64,000 nucleotides of DNA. Origin: Solenopsis invicta (lineage: Eukaryota > Arthropoda > Insecta > Hymenoptera > Formicidae). Under the pieces are notes generated by a model, which saw only the letters and a program-made list of their open reading frames with translations, ran no database searches and had not been told where the DNA came from. The translations under genes and the position numbers were made by a program. Below are positions 34,689 through 45,645 of the stretch, piece after piece. Every line of letters begins with the position of its first letter. Within the stretch, counting starts at the first letter, position 1. The stretch lies in the NCBI RefSeq assembly GCF_016802725.1, contig NC_052668.1:1946501-2010500 (forward strand), given 5' to 3'.

Positions 34689-35510
34689 GATTTGAGCAGT
34701 CTAGATTTCTATACTATGACATGTTTTAACAACGCTTTGCTGAGATACCACAACATAAAAAGAATAAAAAAACACAAAAAAGACAGAAAATGAAAAAATT
34801 TTTTACGTTAAAAAATATAATTTATAGATCAAAAGCGTAAATATTTTAATAAACAATATGGATGCTAATATAGAGAGTTACAAGTAAGTAAGTGATATGT
34901 TGATGTGTCAGTGCAAATATAATAAACAAACATCTAATATAAAATGGTTTAAGAAATAAAAACATCAAAAAGTTGCAAATAATTGCGTGTATAAAGGATC
35001 TAGACTACTGAAATCTAAACACCCCATGATATTACAATAAGGTCCTCGTGGCTTTTAATTATATTTGGAATTTCCAATTCTTGGAACTGGATTACGTAAT
35101 TTATTTTTATCATTTTAACCATTAACTGTTTAATGGATCAACTAGTCATAATTTGATTCACATTTTCACTACCTGCATTTTTATTATTTATATCAAACTA
35201 AGAGTCAAACTATTTATATGTAATTCATTATTGGATCAGATATTGTTTCACATGTGAATATCCTATGTTGATTTTTATATGATATCATTTTATTCTTTAT
35301 TCCTTATCAAGTTTACTTTAATATTATTTAAGTAGTTATTATATAATATTCTATATAAATGTAATGATTAATGCCACATAATTTAGTTTATCTAACAAAT
35401 TGTTTATTATATAGGCAAATCTTTGTAGATCAGCCTATAGAGACCTATAGAGCGATATTGAAAATAAGTTACCTCTATTCAGTTACATCAATTAAAAATA
35501 AATTACTTAC
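34689..35510. other. Intron sequence, AT-rich
   Basis: No transposon termini or domain seen. The 3' edge carries the donor GTAAGTAATT of the minus-strand exon. Confidence 0.45.
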
Positions 35511-35654
35511 AACTTACGAAGTTTGCCAAGATTCTGGAAGGTTTCGTTGTGTACTTCCTTAATAGGATTTCCCCGTAAATCGAGCGACATCAAATTACTT
35601 GCGGGGCGTAATGCATCTCTTGTGAGGTGTTCTATCTTATTATTCGATATAGAC
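35511..35654 (-). CDS. rk: Type-B LGR receptor, two LRRs (exon)
   Basis: A 144-bp exon encodes two 24-residue repeats: SISNNKIEHLTRDALRPASN.. and SLDLRGNPIKEVHNETFQNL. On the minus strand the acceptor is ATTTCTACAG and the donor GTAAGTAATT. A second possible donor 7 bp earlier (GTAAGTTG) would break the phase, so the longer exon is chosen. The first base completes the Leu codon of the 50924-50992 exon. The intron to the previous exon is 15.3 kb and to the next 13.6 kb, all transposon-rich. Repeat order matches the type-B LGR ectodomain without a missing repeat. Confidence 0.78.
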
Positions 35655-36064
35655 CTGTAGAAATATATGGAAATTTAAATTAATCTAGATGCGTCGAACT
35701 TAGACAACAGTGAAAAATACGTAAGTACGCAAACACAGAAAAAAAATAGTATGAAACATTAGTTAAAAGGAATATATTTTATTTAATAATTGTTCATATT
35801 TATTTGTTTCATATATAAACAAAAAAGTATATTTTCATTTAAAGATAATTTTGTTTATGCATTAATATATGTATATATGTATGTATATGCACGCACGCAC
35901 GCACGCATGCACGCACGCACACACACACACAGGGTGGAGGAAGATGCGATTGACGTCAAATTGTTGGAAAACGTCGACGTCAAATTGACGTCGTTGTTTC
36001 GACTTGGAAACGTTTTAGATGCTATCGACGTCAAATTGACGTCGATTCAACCTGTCAGTTCTCC
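35655..36064. other. Intron start; GCAC repeats and GACGTC palindromes
   Basis: A short (GCAC)n/(CA)n run lies at ~35890-35930. Then 35955-36045 has three copies of CGACGTCAAATTGACGTCG-like text, another reiterated-word patch, possibly an element end. It abuts the Ty3 gag at 36065. Confidence 0.5.
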
Positions 36065-36590
36065 CTAGGGACAGGAAGCCTTTCCAGTTGCTCAGACACT
36101 TACACTTGCCGGAGCGACAGTATCAGATGAACTAATACGAACATTATGGCTAGGCCGACTGCCAGCGCAAACACAGGCGATTTTAGCACCACACACGGCC
36201 AACAGATTGGACGAACTCGCACAACAGGCAGATAGAATCCAGAGGTAGCTAACAAGGCCGCCGTGGTGACATGTAACACAACGGCAGCCAATCAGACAAC
36301 AGGAGGCGCCCAATCAACAAGCCAATTAGAAGTCCTAGTTAAGCAAATGGCGACACTGACCACGCAGATGGGCAACATGATTAAAAACCTACAACGCGGT
36401 CACCAAAGAAGCAGAGCAAGGGATTGTTCCCGGAACCGTTCAAGAAGCCGAAATCCAGGACTATGTTACTACCATAGATGATTTGGAGACAAAGAAATGC
36501 ACATAGCCGTGCACGCACAAAGGAAAGAACAAGGAGAGCAGTCATTGATGTCGGCCGATGACGAGCACCCCACAAACAATGCCGCCTCTA
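36065..36590 (+). pseudogene. Ty3-type gag, C-terminal half, frameshifted
   Basis: Reads SDELIRTLWLGRLPAQTQA and LDELAQQADRIQ (36125-36245), typical of arthropod Ty3 gag. It then shifts frame to GGAQSTSQLEVLVKQMATL and an Arg/Ser-rich tail before GLCYYHR (36460-36480), the knuckle position. There is a stop at ~36247 in the first frame. No 5' LTR or capsid N-terminus was found to the left. Confidence 0.75.
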
Positions 36591-37458
36591 CGTGACAGAC
36601 CGAAATAGTCAAATAATGTATCTCGTAGATACGGATTCAGATGTATCTACCCAACACAAATATACAACGGACAACAACAAATATTCACGGAATACACACT
36701 GTACGCGACAAATAGCACCATAATCCCAATACATTGCACGCTTACCATCCAACCAGATTTAGGCCTAAGACGAGCATTTCCATGGAGATTCATCGTGGCA
36801 GACACAAACCAACCAATCATCGGGCCAAGTTTTCTGGCCCACTATCAATTGCTATTTGATATGAAGCGGAAGATGCTGATAGATGGGAATACAGGATTAG
36901 CAATACAAGGAGCAACAGACGCGAGAGGCATAAACTCGGTAAAGACACTAGCAAACCACGACGGCTACCATGGCATCCTAGCAAAATTTTCAAGCATCAC
37001 ACAGCTTACCGGCCGGTAGAAAAGGGTTAAATACGATACAACTTATCACATTGTAACAATGCCAGGCCAACCAGAATTCTGCAAACCAAGGAGACTCGCA
37101 CCTGACAAACTAAAAGCGGCGAAAGTTCGAATTACTATTCCAAAAAGGAATTATACAGCCATCCAAGAGCTCGTGGGTATCCCCTCTCTACATGGTATCA
37201 AAGAAAGACAATGCTTGGAGACCATGCGCCGACTATCGACGATTGAACGCACGAACAACGCCAGGTCGGTACCCAATACTGCATCTGGAAGATTTTTCAC
37301 AAAACCTCCATAAAAGTAAGATCTTCTCAACGCTCGATTTGATACGGGCATATAATTAGATACCGATCAACCCGGCGGATGTCCCGAAAACGATACCACG
37401 ATATCACGATACCGTTCAGACTCTATGAATACAAATTCATGCCGTTCGGGTTACGCAA

Positions 37459-38441
37459 CCCATACAGCACGGAAAATTGCAGCAATGTTGCAATGTTGCA
37501 GATTGCAATGCAATATTACGGAGACATTGCTGAAACATAAATTAACAATATGCCTGCATCATCGCATGGCATATGCCAGTAATATTCCGGTAACATTGCA
37601 ATATCATAATTTTTTAATAAAGTAGTGGCAATAAAAAGTCAGAGCAAAATATTCGCGTATAATAATATATTAATTTAACTTATTCATAATTATTCAACTG
37701 CATTTAGCAAACTTAGGTCGGGCGAGGTTACTGAATTTTCCGCTGAATCTTTACATTCCCTAACAGTACAATCGTCTATATATCGACTGTAAGATGACTC
37801 ATTCAAGTCAGGTTTTAAAAGTTGACTGCAAATCGACTTTGCATAATTTAATTATTGTATTATATTGATATATATTTTCTAATTACATTCTTATTTAAAC
37901 AAATAACAGAAAAATTATTCCAAATGCTATTCTGCATTTCCGAAATTAGTAAAAAAAAATTATAATTTTATATTTGTTTATATAAATACTGTGCTTTAAT
38001 TATACATATTTCATTTTTTTCGATAACGTATATTAACCTGATCTACCAGTTATATACACATATCAGCATAAAGTGTTCACAGGTCCTCATGAAGGATCAG
38101 TTCGCAGCGATCACGGAGGTCAAGCAACGTTTACCGGAATCGCGATGGGTGACCGCTTGGAAATTTCCGAAAAGATTCCCGAGATTTTTTTTTGCGAAAA
38201 ATGTTTTTTAAAATGTTACCCAAATATTGTTTTGTTTATTGGAATTATGTGCTATAATAATATTTATATGAATATTTTGGAAAAATGGGATGTTTTAACG
38301 CAATATTTCAAAAAACGGATATGTTAATGTTGCTACAATCTTCCAGCAATGTTGCAGTAATGTTTCGCAATCAAAATGCAATATTACAATGTTTCAATGA
38401 AATCATTCTGCAATGTTCCTGCAATCTCTGTGCTGTATGGG
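37459..38441. mobile_element. CCCATACAGCAC element with 5S-like core, inside RT
   Basis: CCCATACAGCAC at the left, GTGCTGTATGGG at the right, AA on each side. Ty3 RT resumes in frame after removing it (FGLRN to AAQTFQ). Flanks are arrays of GCAATGTTGCAATATTGC words. The core carries a 5S-like segment at 38094. A second copy starts at 60116. Confidence 0.9.
38094..38162 (+). ncRNA. 5S rRNA-derived segment (B)
   Basis: GGATCAGTTCGCAGCGATCA, GGTCAAGCAACGTTTACC, then CGATGGGTGACCGCTTGG preserve 5S order and the internal promoter boxes. It is uninterrupted here, unlike copy A at 28678. Preceding text (GTGTTCACAGGTC, ATATTAACCTGATCTACC) is shared with copy A's surroundings. Confidence 0.8.
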
Positions 38442-40702
38442 AACGCCGCCCAAACGTTCCAGCGATTTAACAACGTGTTACACGGATTGAATTTCTGCTA
38501 TGTATACATAGATGACATACTGATATCTTCAGCAAAACAGCAAGAGCACGAGGATCACTTACGTCAAGTGTTTGCAAGGCTGGACAAATACGGCGTCAGG
38601 ATAAACCCCGCCAAATGCGTCCTCGGAGCGGAGAGGATCAAGTTCCTTGGTTACAAAGTGATAACCGACTAAACGAAGCCGGTACCGGAGAAGACAAAGG
38701 CCATATGAAACTTCCTGCAACTAGTAACAGTAAAACAACTCTAACAATTTCTGGGGATGACCAACTACTACAGGAGATTCATACCAGGAGCAGCAAAGGA
38801 GCAAGCAGCACTCAACGAAGTATTAAAAGACCCGATGACAAAAAGAAAGATGCCGATAACCTGGACAACAGAGTTATAGGAGGCATTCGAAAAAAGCAAG
38901 GAGGGTCTAGCACAAGCCGCAGAGTTGGCACATTCGGATATCACGGCTGAAATACGACTCGTCACCGACGCTTCAAACATAGCCTTGGGAGCCGTATTGC
39001 AGCAGAAAACCACAAAAGGATGGCAGCTACTAGCTTTCTTAAGCAAAAAACTCAGTGCCACGCAAGCAAGATACAGTCCATACGATAGAGAACTACTGGC
39101 AATCTACAGCAATACATCAGCAGTTCGACATTTTCGTCACATCGAGGGTTGAGAGTTCGCTATCTACACGGACCACAATAGTCTACGCATTTAATCAGGA
39201 TCCACTAAAGAGCTCGCCACGTCAAATGAGACAGCTAGACAATTCACCACGGACATCCGGCCGGGCAAGAAAACGTGGTCGCCGACGCGCTGTTGCGTGT
39301 CGAGAGCATCACACAAGCTATCAATTACAAAGCGTTAGCCAAGGTACAAGAGGAGAATCTTGCTCAGAACCCAAACTGCAGAAATTATTAGACAGCGACA
39401 GCAGCCTAACACTAACCAAAGTCCCTATCCCGGGAACAATCACTACGATATACTGCGACATCAGCATGGCAGTAGCACGTCCATATCTCATAGTATAATT
39501 TTGGAGGCAAGCCTTCAAGGAACTACACTCCCTGGCACACCCCGGAGTAAAAGCAACAGCTAGATTGGTATCCGAACGGTATGTCTGGCAAGCATCAAAC
39601 AAGATTGCAGAGGATGGGTAAAAGCGTGCATACAATGCCAAAGAGCAAAGATTACACGACATAACGCCACACCAGCGAGAACCATCAAAGCCCCAACAAG
39701 GAGGTTCAAACATATCTACGTGGATATCTACAGTGGACCCATTGTCAATGTCGCAAGGACACCGTCACTGCTTTACGATTGTCAACATGACACGATGGGC
39801 AAAAGTAATTCCACTAGAAAACATAACAGCGTAAATGGTCGCTAAGCAAACATTCAGCAACTAAATGGCCAGATTCAGAGCACCCGCGCAAATCACAACG
39901 GATCAGGAATGGCAATTTGAGGCCAAAATGTTCCATCAACTGATGCAACTCGCCGGATCTAGACACATCACGACAACAGCGTACCATCCACAAGCAAACG
40001 GAATGGTGGAACAATTCTACCGGCAGATGAAAACGGCAATCAAATGCCACGAAATCAAACGCTGGACAGAAGTTCTATCGGAATAAAAACTTTTCCTCAA
40101 AATAAGAACTGCATAGAAAAAAGACCTAAAGGCTACGCCAGCAGAACTCACGTACAGGGAAAACATACTGTCACGTCCGCGACGCCACGGTCTCAATTTT
40201 TTCGTTCGGCATTGACATTACACAGACGAAGAGTCGGCATTCGGTAGCAATAAATCGTCAGGTCGCATCCTTTATATTTTCTTTTCTGGTGCCGGACTGT
40301 CGCGACAGAGCAATCTGCATGCACGGCCAGTAAATTATAAAACTCAAAACTTCATGGTACCCTAACCCTTTTTTTTTCCTCTCCTCCTCGGCGACAGAGC
40401 AACTATACGCACAGTCGTAAGCCATAAGACGTCCATAACCCTATGTCGCCTTAACAATTCCAGCGACGGAATGTCGCGACAGAGAAATCTGCCACGCGGT
40501 TGTTAAACCATAGGGGGGCGAACTGACGTGTTTTTCTGACATTTTCCGGTGCCGAATAGTCGCGATGGGAAGGCCCACTCGCACGGCACTTAAGAGCCAA
40601 TAGAATTCGAGTTTCTTTATTAAATGATTTTGAGTGGTGGACGCACCAACATAAAACCCCACCGAGGGTGTCGACTTGCCGCCAGTTTTGTCTAAAGAAT
40701 TG

Positions 40703-40760
40703 TATAAATAGGGATGCAATGCTTAGTTCGGATAGTGAGTTAGTTCAGTCGAGTCAGTAT
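40703..40760 (+). promoter_or_regulatory. LTR core promoter: TATAAATA and initiator
   Basis: TATAAATA at 40703-40710 is followed ~22-50 bp later by TTAGTTCGG, GAGTTAGTTCAGTCG and GAGTCAGTATAG, i.e. repeated insect TCAGT-type initiator matches. The reading direction agrees with the two ORFs downstream. Confidence 0.6.
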
Positions 40761-41244
40761 AGCCGGGACAGTTCCGTGTCGCAACCGTAGCGACCGAGTT
40801 CTGCCCGAGCTACTAGTCCGCGTTACCCGGTACAGTGATCCACTCTCATTCCACTCCTAATTCAAAGTCAGACTCTAGATCAGCGCTAACATTAAATCGA
40901 GGCTAACCTTAATTGTCTAACACTAAATTCAATTCTAATCCTATGTATAACGTAGTTATAGTTCAAATAAGTTGTGTTGCTTTTCTTCCTTACGCTTACA
41001 TTAATAAATTGTAACCTACACGCTAAAACGCTTTGCTCAATATCCTGCTACCACCCATCCTCATGCATGCGATACCGCGAGTGTAGTGCACAGGCAAAAG
41101 TATTGCGATCGAGGCCCGAGGACAACCAGACAGCCAAGAAGGACGAGGACAGTCATCACCGAACCAGTGCGATCACCCAGGCACAGGCAGCAGTCCCACG
41201 AGCAGCCGCCATCTCAAAGCTAAGTCGCAACACCCCAATAAGGC

Positions 41245-41637
41245 ATGTCACATGATTCGTACCTCTCGACCGCGACCCCTTATTTCCGCTGGTTACACTC
41301 CGGGGTTTGTAGCCTAGCCAGTTTTTACCGACACCAACTAAGCCAGACTATAATTTGCCGCGACTGCTACGGTAAAACATCCGAACGCGACCGCGTATAT
41401 TATGATTCCGTCACTCGCCATCGCTTAATTATCGGCGGGGACGAATGCGTATGGTGCTCATCGTGCCGCACTCTAATATCATACCCCGAAACCGCGGTCG
41501 CCTGCACCGAGTGCTATGAAGCACTAACTGACCTTGCGCGGCATTTATTTGATTCGGACGACAAGCCGTACCTTAAAATCGAGCCTACCGTGATAGAAAT
41601 TGAAGAATCGTGCGAGTGTTCATTTCCCGAGGAGTAA
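41245..41637 (+). CDS. Cys-rich LTR-encoded protein A (130 aa), unknown
   Basis: An intact 130-residue frame from ATG at 41245. Key features: ICRDCYGK at ~35-42, then 26 residues to CVWCSSC, then CTEC, i.e. CX2C-X26-CX2CX2C-X12-CX2C, with a His (TRH) in the spacer. It has an acidic tail (IEIEESCECSFPEE). The even CX2C pairs suggest a zinc-binding or treble-clef fold; I recognise no family. It is similar to protein B just downstream: shared C..C.GK.S, TxH, C..C, C..C and a final acidic helix. It is intact although the surrounding Ty3 is decayed. Upstream lies the LTR promoter at 40703. Function unknown; nucleic-acid binding is only a guess. Confidence 0.6.
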   Translation: MSHDSYLSTATPYFRWLHSGVCSLASFYRHQLSQTIICRDCYGKTSERDRVYYDSVTRHRLIIGGDECVWCSSCRTLISYPETAVACTECYEALTDLARHLFDSDDKPYLKIEPTVIEIEESCECSFPEE

Positions 41638-41661
41638 TAACCGTATACGCTAAATTAAAGC

Positions 41662-42066
41662 ATGTGCCCCCCGCCGCGCATTGCCATTTACTCGGCTCGT
41701 GTCCAACGCGAAGCGAATCGCACGTTCAGTACATGGTTACGTAGTGCCCGATGCGTAACTTCTCTGTATTTTCGTGATGACAATGAATCAACAATAGTTT
41801 GCCTTGAGTGCAAAGGCAAATATTCAAGTACCGAAAAGGGAAATTATCTCGGGGTAACAACGCACTACATACACCTCGGCCATTCATATAATCCGCAAAA
41901 GTGCGACTTCTGTCACGCGCCTGTAGCTGCCCGCCGTCACCCTCTCGATTGCGACCGTTGTCCCCACGAGTTGGAAGACTTCATAACGTATCTAATCCGA
42001 GAGGGAGATAGTCCCTGGAACGATCCTGACGCAACCATACTTGCGCTCTCGCGACACACCTTTTAA
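41662..42066 (+). CDS. Cys-rich LTR-encoded protein B (134 aa), unknown
   Basis: An intact 134-residue frame starting 24 bp after protein A ends. Layout: WLRSARCVTSLYFR, VCLECKGKYSS, then 30 residues to CDFC, 12 residues, CDRC, then LEDFITYLIREGDSPW. It follows the A pattern CX2C..TxH..CX2C..CX2C..L.D...L, so A and B are tandem duplicates that have diverged. They share the WLxS(G/A)xC N-terminal motif too. Codon use is mixed, with no stops or frameshifts. No known domain recognised. Confidence 0.6.
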   Translation: MCPPPRIAIYSARVQREANRTFSTWLRSARCVTSLYFRDDNESTIVCLECKGKYSSTEKGNYLGVTTHYIHLGHSYNPQKCDFCHAPVAARRHPLDCDRCPHELEDFITYLIREGDSPWNDPDATILALSRHTF

Positions 42067-42708
42067 GACTATAAAACCCTCCCCTCTTAGCCACCGGTCG
42101 CGGAGAATCGGGCCCGCCGCCGGATAACCCGGCCACGCGATCCGCTCCTGGGCTGTGGAGACCCCGGAGCCTAGGCTTCGAAACAGCCAGTTTCGCCGAA
42201 ACGCGCGTATTCCGCCCAACGGGGGACCGCGCTCGGTCGGGACGTAACAATACAACTACCAGGGCAGTTCCTAGAAGACAATCCAAGCAGGCAAACATCG
42301 CAGAGCAACTTCATAGATTCTAAAACAAGCAATAGCAGACATATGCCCTCAGCTGAAAAGACACAGACAAAAGACAACGTCCGTCTTCAAAGACTTGGCA
42401 GTTTTCGTTTGCCACGACGCTCCAAGAGAAGCTCTATAGACACCGTACGACGGACCGTACAAAATACTTCAAAGAAGCAAGAAAACATACAAGCTAAAAA
42501 TACGAGGGAAAGCAATCAATGTTTCGATGGATCGCCTGAAGCCTCCGTACACGCTCGAGGTAGACGACGGACCAGAAGAAGGGACCCAGCTACCAGAAAG
42601 CACCACACGCAACAACAAAGGACAGCCCGAACAGAAGCAGCCAATACAAACCAAGAGCGGCCGAACTTCAAAGCCTACAGTCAGATTCGGCTACAGCTAG
42701 GGCCTTAC

Positions 42709-43700
42709 CACAACCAGAGGGGTTCTGTGGCGGTTTACACACGCCACAAAACGCGGGCGCCTGTAAAATAACAGCTCGCCATACTCTACGGCCACCATGC
42801 GCGAACGAGCGCGCTTGTGAAGCACGCGGCACAGCACGCGCATTGCGCGTGATACAGATTTTCGAAGACAAAAACAGGTAGTCAAAAACAAGGAGTTACT
42901 CGCGTTTAAAATTTTGTAAAGCAGGAATATAAGGCACACAGCAACGAGGAAAAATCACTTCTATCTCACAATGTGGTAATTAATTCTACTGACGCTATCG
43001 CCTCCTTCTTTCACCCGGCCATCGAGGGTTTTCCTGGCAGCCGAGGATCGACGCATCTGGCGCTATACGTTCCCGAGGTTCAGGGGGATACCGTGTTCTC
43101 CACCACTGTCTTCGGACCAGCAACGCCTGGACGACGCCACGCAAACCAAGCGGCTCTTCAAAAGTTTACCAAGGCATTCAGGCCGAGGCGGACTCTACGG
43201 ACAGCAAATGGGAATCACGCGGACGAGACGTCGGCACCCAGTAAAAACCAACATCTACTGCCAATGTCGCTACACAAGCTGCGGACAGCCCGTCGCAACC
43301 GCCAGGTTCAGCTACGACTTTTTTTACTCGCAAGTCGCGAAAGAACATGCCTGAATCAGAGTTTTCCCGAAGACATTGCAGCACCGGGAACAGCGAAGTC
43401 ATTCGTGGAGTCGCCAGACCATAGAGCGACATCCACGGGATTCCCGCCGTATCGCAGCACCATCCCGCCATCGTCGGAAATCTCGCTACTCGCTAGAGGA
43501 CAGGCGCGGCAACACAAAACGTGTACAGACCTCTCTACACACTCCACGTCATCCACGTGAGTACGAAAAGGCGAACGCGTTAAGCCGCATTCTCGACACC
43601 GTAAAGAGCGCTAACATCAGACGTTCTCAAACGGCTTTTTTCAGGGCCACCACAAGACTTACATACAGAGGAACTCTCGTACAATCTCATAGCGACTAAC
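42709..43700 (+). mobile_element. Ty3 3' end, polypurine tract and probable LTR
   Basis: After the pol stop, a purine-rich AGAGGGG lies at ~42716, followed by TTC then TGTGGCGG (42724), a plausible PPT/LTR junction. Downstream are GC-rich sequence and a TATAAGGCACAC box (~42930). No CA border or coding domain could be fixed, and the frames in 42970-43560 are not recognised. Confidence 0.45.
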
Positions 43701-43760
43701 CAAATATACCTTCCTATTATGATCTTACACATATATTTAATCTTTTTTGAAAAAGATAAT

Positions 43761-44543
43761 GGTAAATATATCAAATAGGGAAGACAGCCCCGACAACCTT
43801 GACCTTAATATATGTTGTCAAGGTCATGACCCTGAGTAACGTCCAATAAGTTTTAGCCGTCGCTTGCCCTTCGTTAAAAAGTTATAATCATAAAAAGTTT
43901 ATAAAAATTAAAAGTAATAACTACACACATACATATACACATAAAAATGTAGTACAGAGAACGCGTGAACGGAGGAGGGGTTCCGCCCCTCCTCCTGCAC
44001 CCTCTTCCCGTATTTTTTTAACCTAACCTAACCTAACCCTATTTTAGTTGTAATTTGGCTAAGGATATTCAATTGACCACGTTGCAATATTAGATTTAAA
44101 ATTAAACTAAAATAGAATTAGGAATTAGGTTGGGTTAGGAAAAATACGGGAAAGGGGTGCAAAGAAAGGTTCTTTGTACCACACGTAAAAATTTTTCCTA
44201 ACCCAACCCATAACTTTAAATCTAATATCATTACGACAAAAATAAGGGTAGGTTAGGTTAGAAAAAATACGGTGAGGGGGTGAAGGAGGTGGAGCGGGGC
44301 CCCTCCCTTGCCCACGCGTTTTTTGTACCACATTTTTATGTGTATATGTGAGTATATGTGAATATATGTGAGTATATGTGTAGTTATTGCTTTTACTTTT
44401 TATAAACTTTTTATGATTATAACTTTTTAACGAAGAGCGAGCGGCGACTAAAACTTGTTGGGCGTTACTCAGGATTATGACCTTGACGACATATGTCAAG
44501 ATCAAAGTCATCGGAACTGTCTCCCCTATTCGATATATTTACC
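43761..44543. mobile_element. Non-autonomous element, ~210-bp TIRs, 8-bp duplication
   Basis: AAGATAAT flanks both sides (43753-43760, 44544-44551). The TIRs begin GGTAAATATATC and pair inward to about 43965 and 44330, including CCTTGAC..ATATGT and TAAAAAGTTATAATCATAAA. The interior has CCTAACCTAACCTAACC. An 8-bp duplication fits hAT or P types. Non-coding. Confidence 0.85.
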
Positions 44544-45645
44544 AAGATAATCTTATATTTCAGTAAAATATTCTATTTTTATTTCAATAGTCAATTATAA
44601 CAGTTATCTCAAGAGCACAATAATTTGTTTTTGTGATAATATTAGGTGTACAAATAAATTACAGTTCAAATTTTTATAAACAATTAAAACATTAATTTAA
44701 AATAAATTTTTGCATTCTTTAGCAATTATATAGCGTTGGTATATAAGGTGCGTTCCTTTTCACGCATGATGTATCTACTTATTCTTGGAGGAAAAGAGGG
44801 TATTATGACTACTGCAGACAATATGGTTACCCCTATTATTTCCATTATTAGCTGACGTATTCTAACAATTGCTTATGGACTTATTTGTTTAGTAGCTCGC
44901 CGTTTTTTAGTGATGCTAATATTCCAATACATAATGACTGACAATTGTTATAAAGCATATTTACTTTTGAGTACTTCTAAACTTTTTCAAGGTACACTTT
45001 TAACCTTACATATTATACATTTCCTCATTATTCTTAAACTTGAGTGTATTATCACACAAAGGTACTACACACACTCGAGTGTTTTTTTGTTATTTAACTT
45101 TTTATTTGGCTGTATACATTTCGAGTTATAAAAAGTTAAAACAATAACATAGAATTTTATTAATATGGTTTTTTTAAGCGAAATTTTTATATCAAAATAT
45201 TTCTTCAATAAATCGATTGTTATTCTAAAGAGCGGTATTTAAAAATATTAGAGACTTCATTTTATGGTTGTTATTTAATGTTAAACAGGAATAAAATAAT
45301 ATTTTTAATGAAATTTCTAATAGTACAATATTTTTAAAGCTTCTGAACGCAGGAAAATTCTAAATCAGGAAAAATCTAAACAATGGAAAATTAAAAATAT
45401 GTAAGTTTGTAACAAGACGTTTCTTTTAAACTAAACTAATTTTTCAAAATTATTTTTATGGATAGTTATATTACAATTACTTCCTTTCTTCCACCGATTA
45501 TGCAGTGCATTAGATTTTTATAAATTACGTCGTAAGTAATAAATATTTCATTACTTTGAATCTGAAATCTGTCAAACAACACTCTGACGAATGTAATTGT
45601 TTAAATTTCAATAGAAAATATGAATTATAAACAAAGTTATTCAAT

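Larger units (their letters stand above)
40169..42249 (+). mobile_element. 2081-bp solo LTR (or LTR-like element) with two ORFs
   Basis: Termini TGTCACGTCC and GGACGTAACA (TG..CA, 9/10 inverted match). ATAC is duplicated on each side (40165-40168, 42250-42253). Host integrase reads through in frame when the insert is removed (ENI to QLPGQF). A TATAAATA box is at 40703 and an AATAAA at ~41002. No gag, pol or PBS lies inside. By the promoter/poly(A) order the ORFs fall in the U5-like part. Confidence 0.85.
36590..42708 (+). pseudogene. Ty3-type pol: protease, RT, RNase H, integrase, broken
   Basis: The protease has DTDS at ~36630 where DTGS is expected, so the active-site Gly is replaced; IIGPSFLAHYQLLFD follows at 36817-36860. 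RT begins PGQPEFCKPRRLAPDKLKAAK at 37062, is cut by a transposon (37459-38441) and resumes with YVYIDDILIS (38500-38530), catalytic pair intact. RNase H: TDASNIALGAVLQQ (38965). Integrase: a His/Cys domain (ACIQCQRA, 39625), DDE parts VDIYSGP, TTDQEWQFE and GMVEQF. It is cut by an LTR at 40169-42249 and ends with LYRPYDGPYKILQRSKK and INVSMDRLKPPY (42430-42545). Many stops. Confidence 0.85.

Noticed and set aside
35511..35517. Alternative donor GTAAGTTG 7 bp inside the LGR exon
   Set aside because: Its use would shift the phase and cut the final Leu of the repeat, while the GTAAGTAATT donor gives exactly 144 bp.
42973..43560. 195-aa plus frame after Ty3 pol, possible envelope
   Set aside because: No signal peptide, membrane segment or known motif; overlapping frames on both strands suggest GC-driven openness in LTR sequence.
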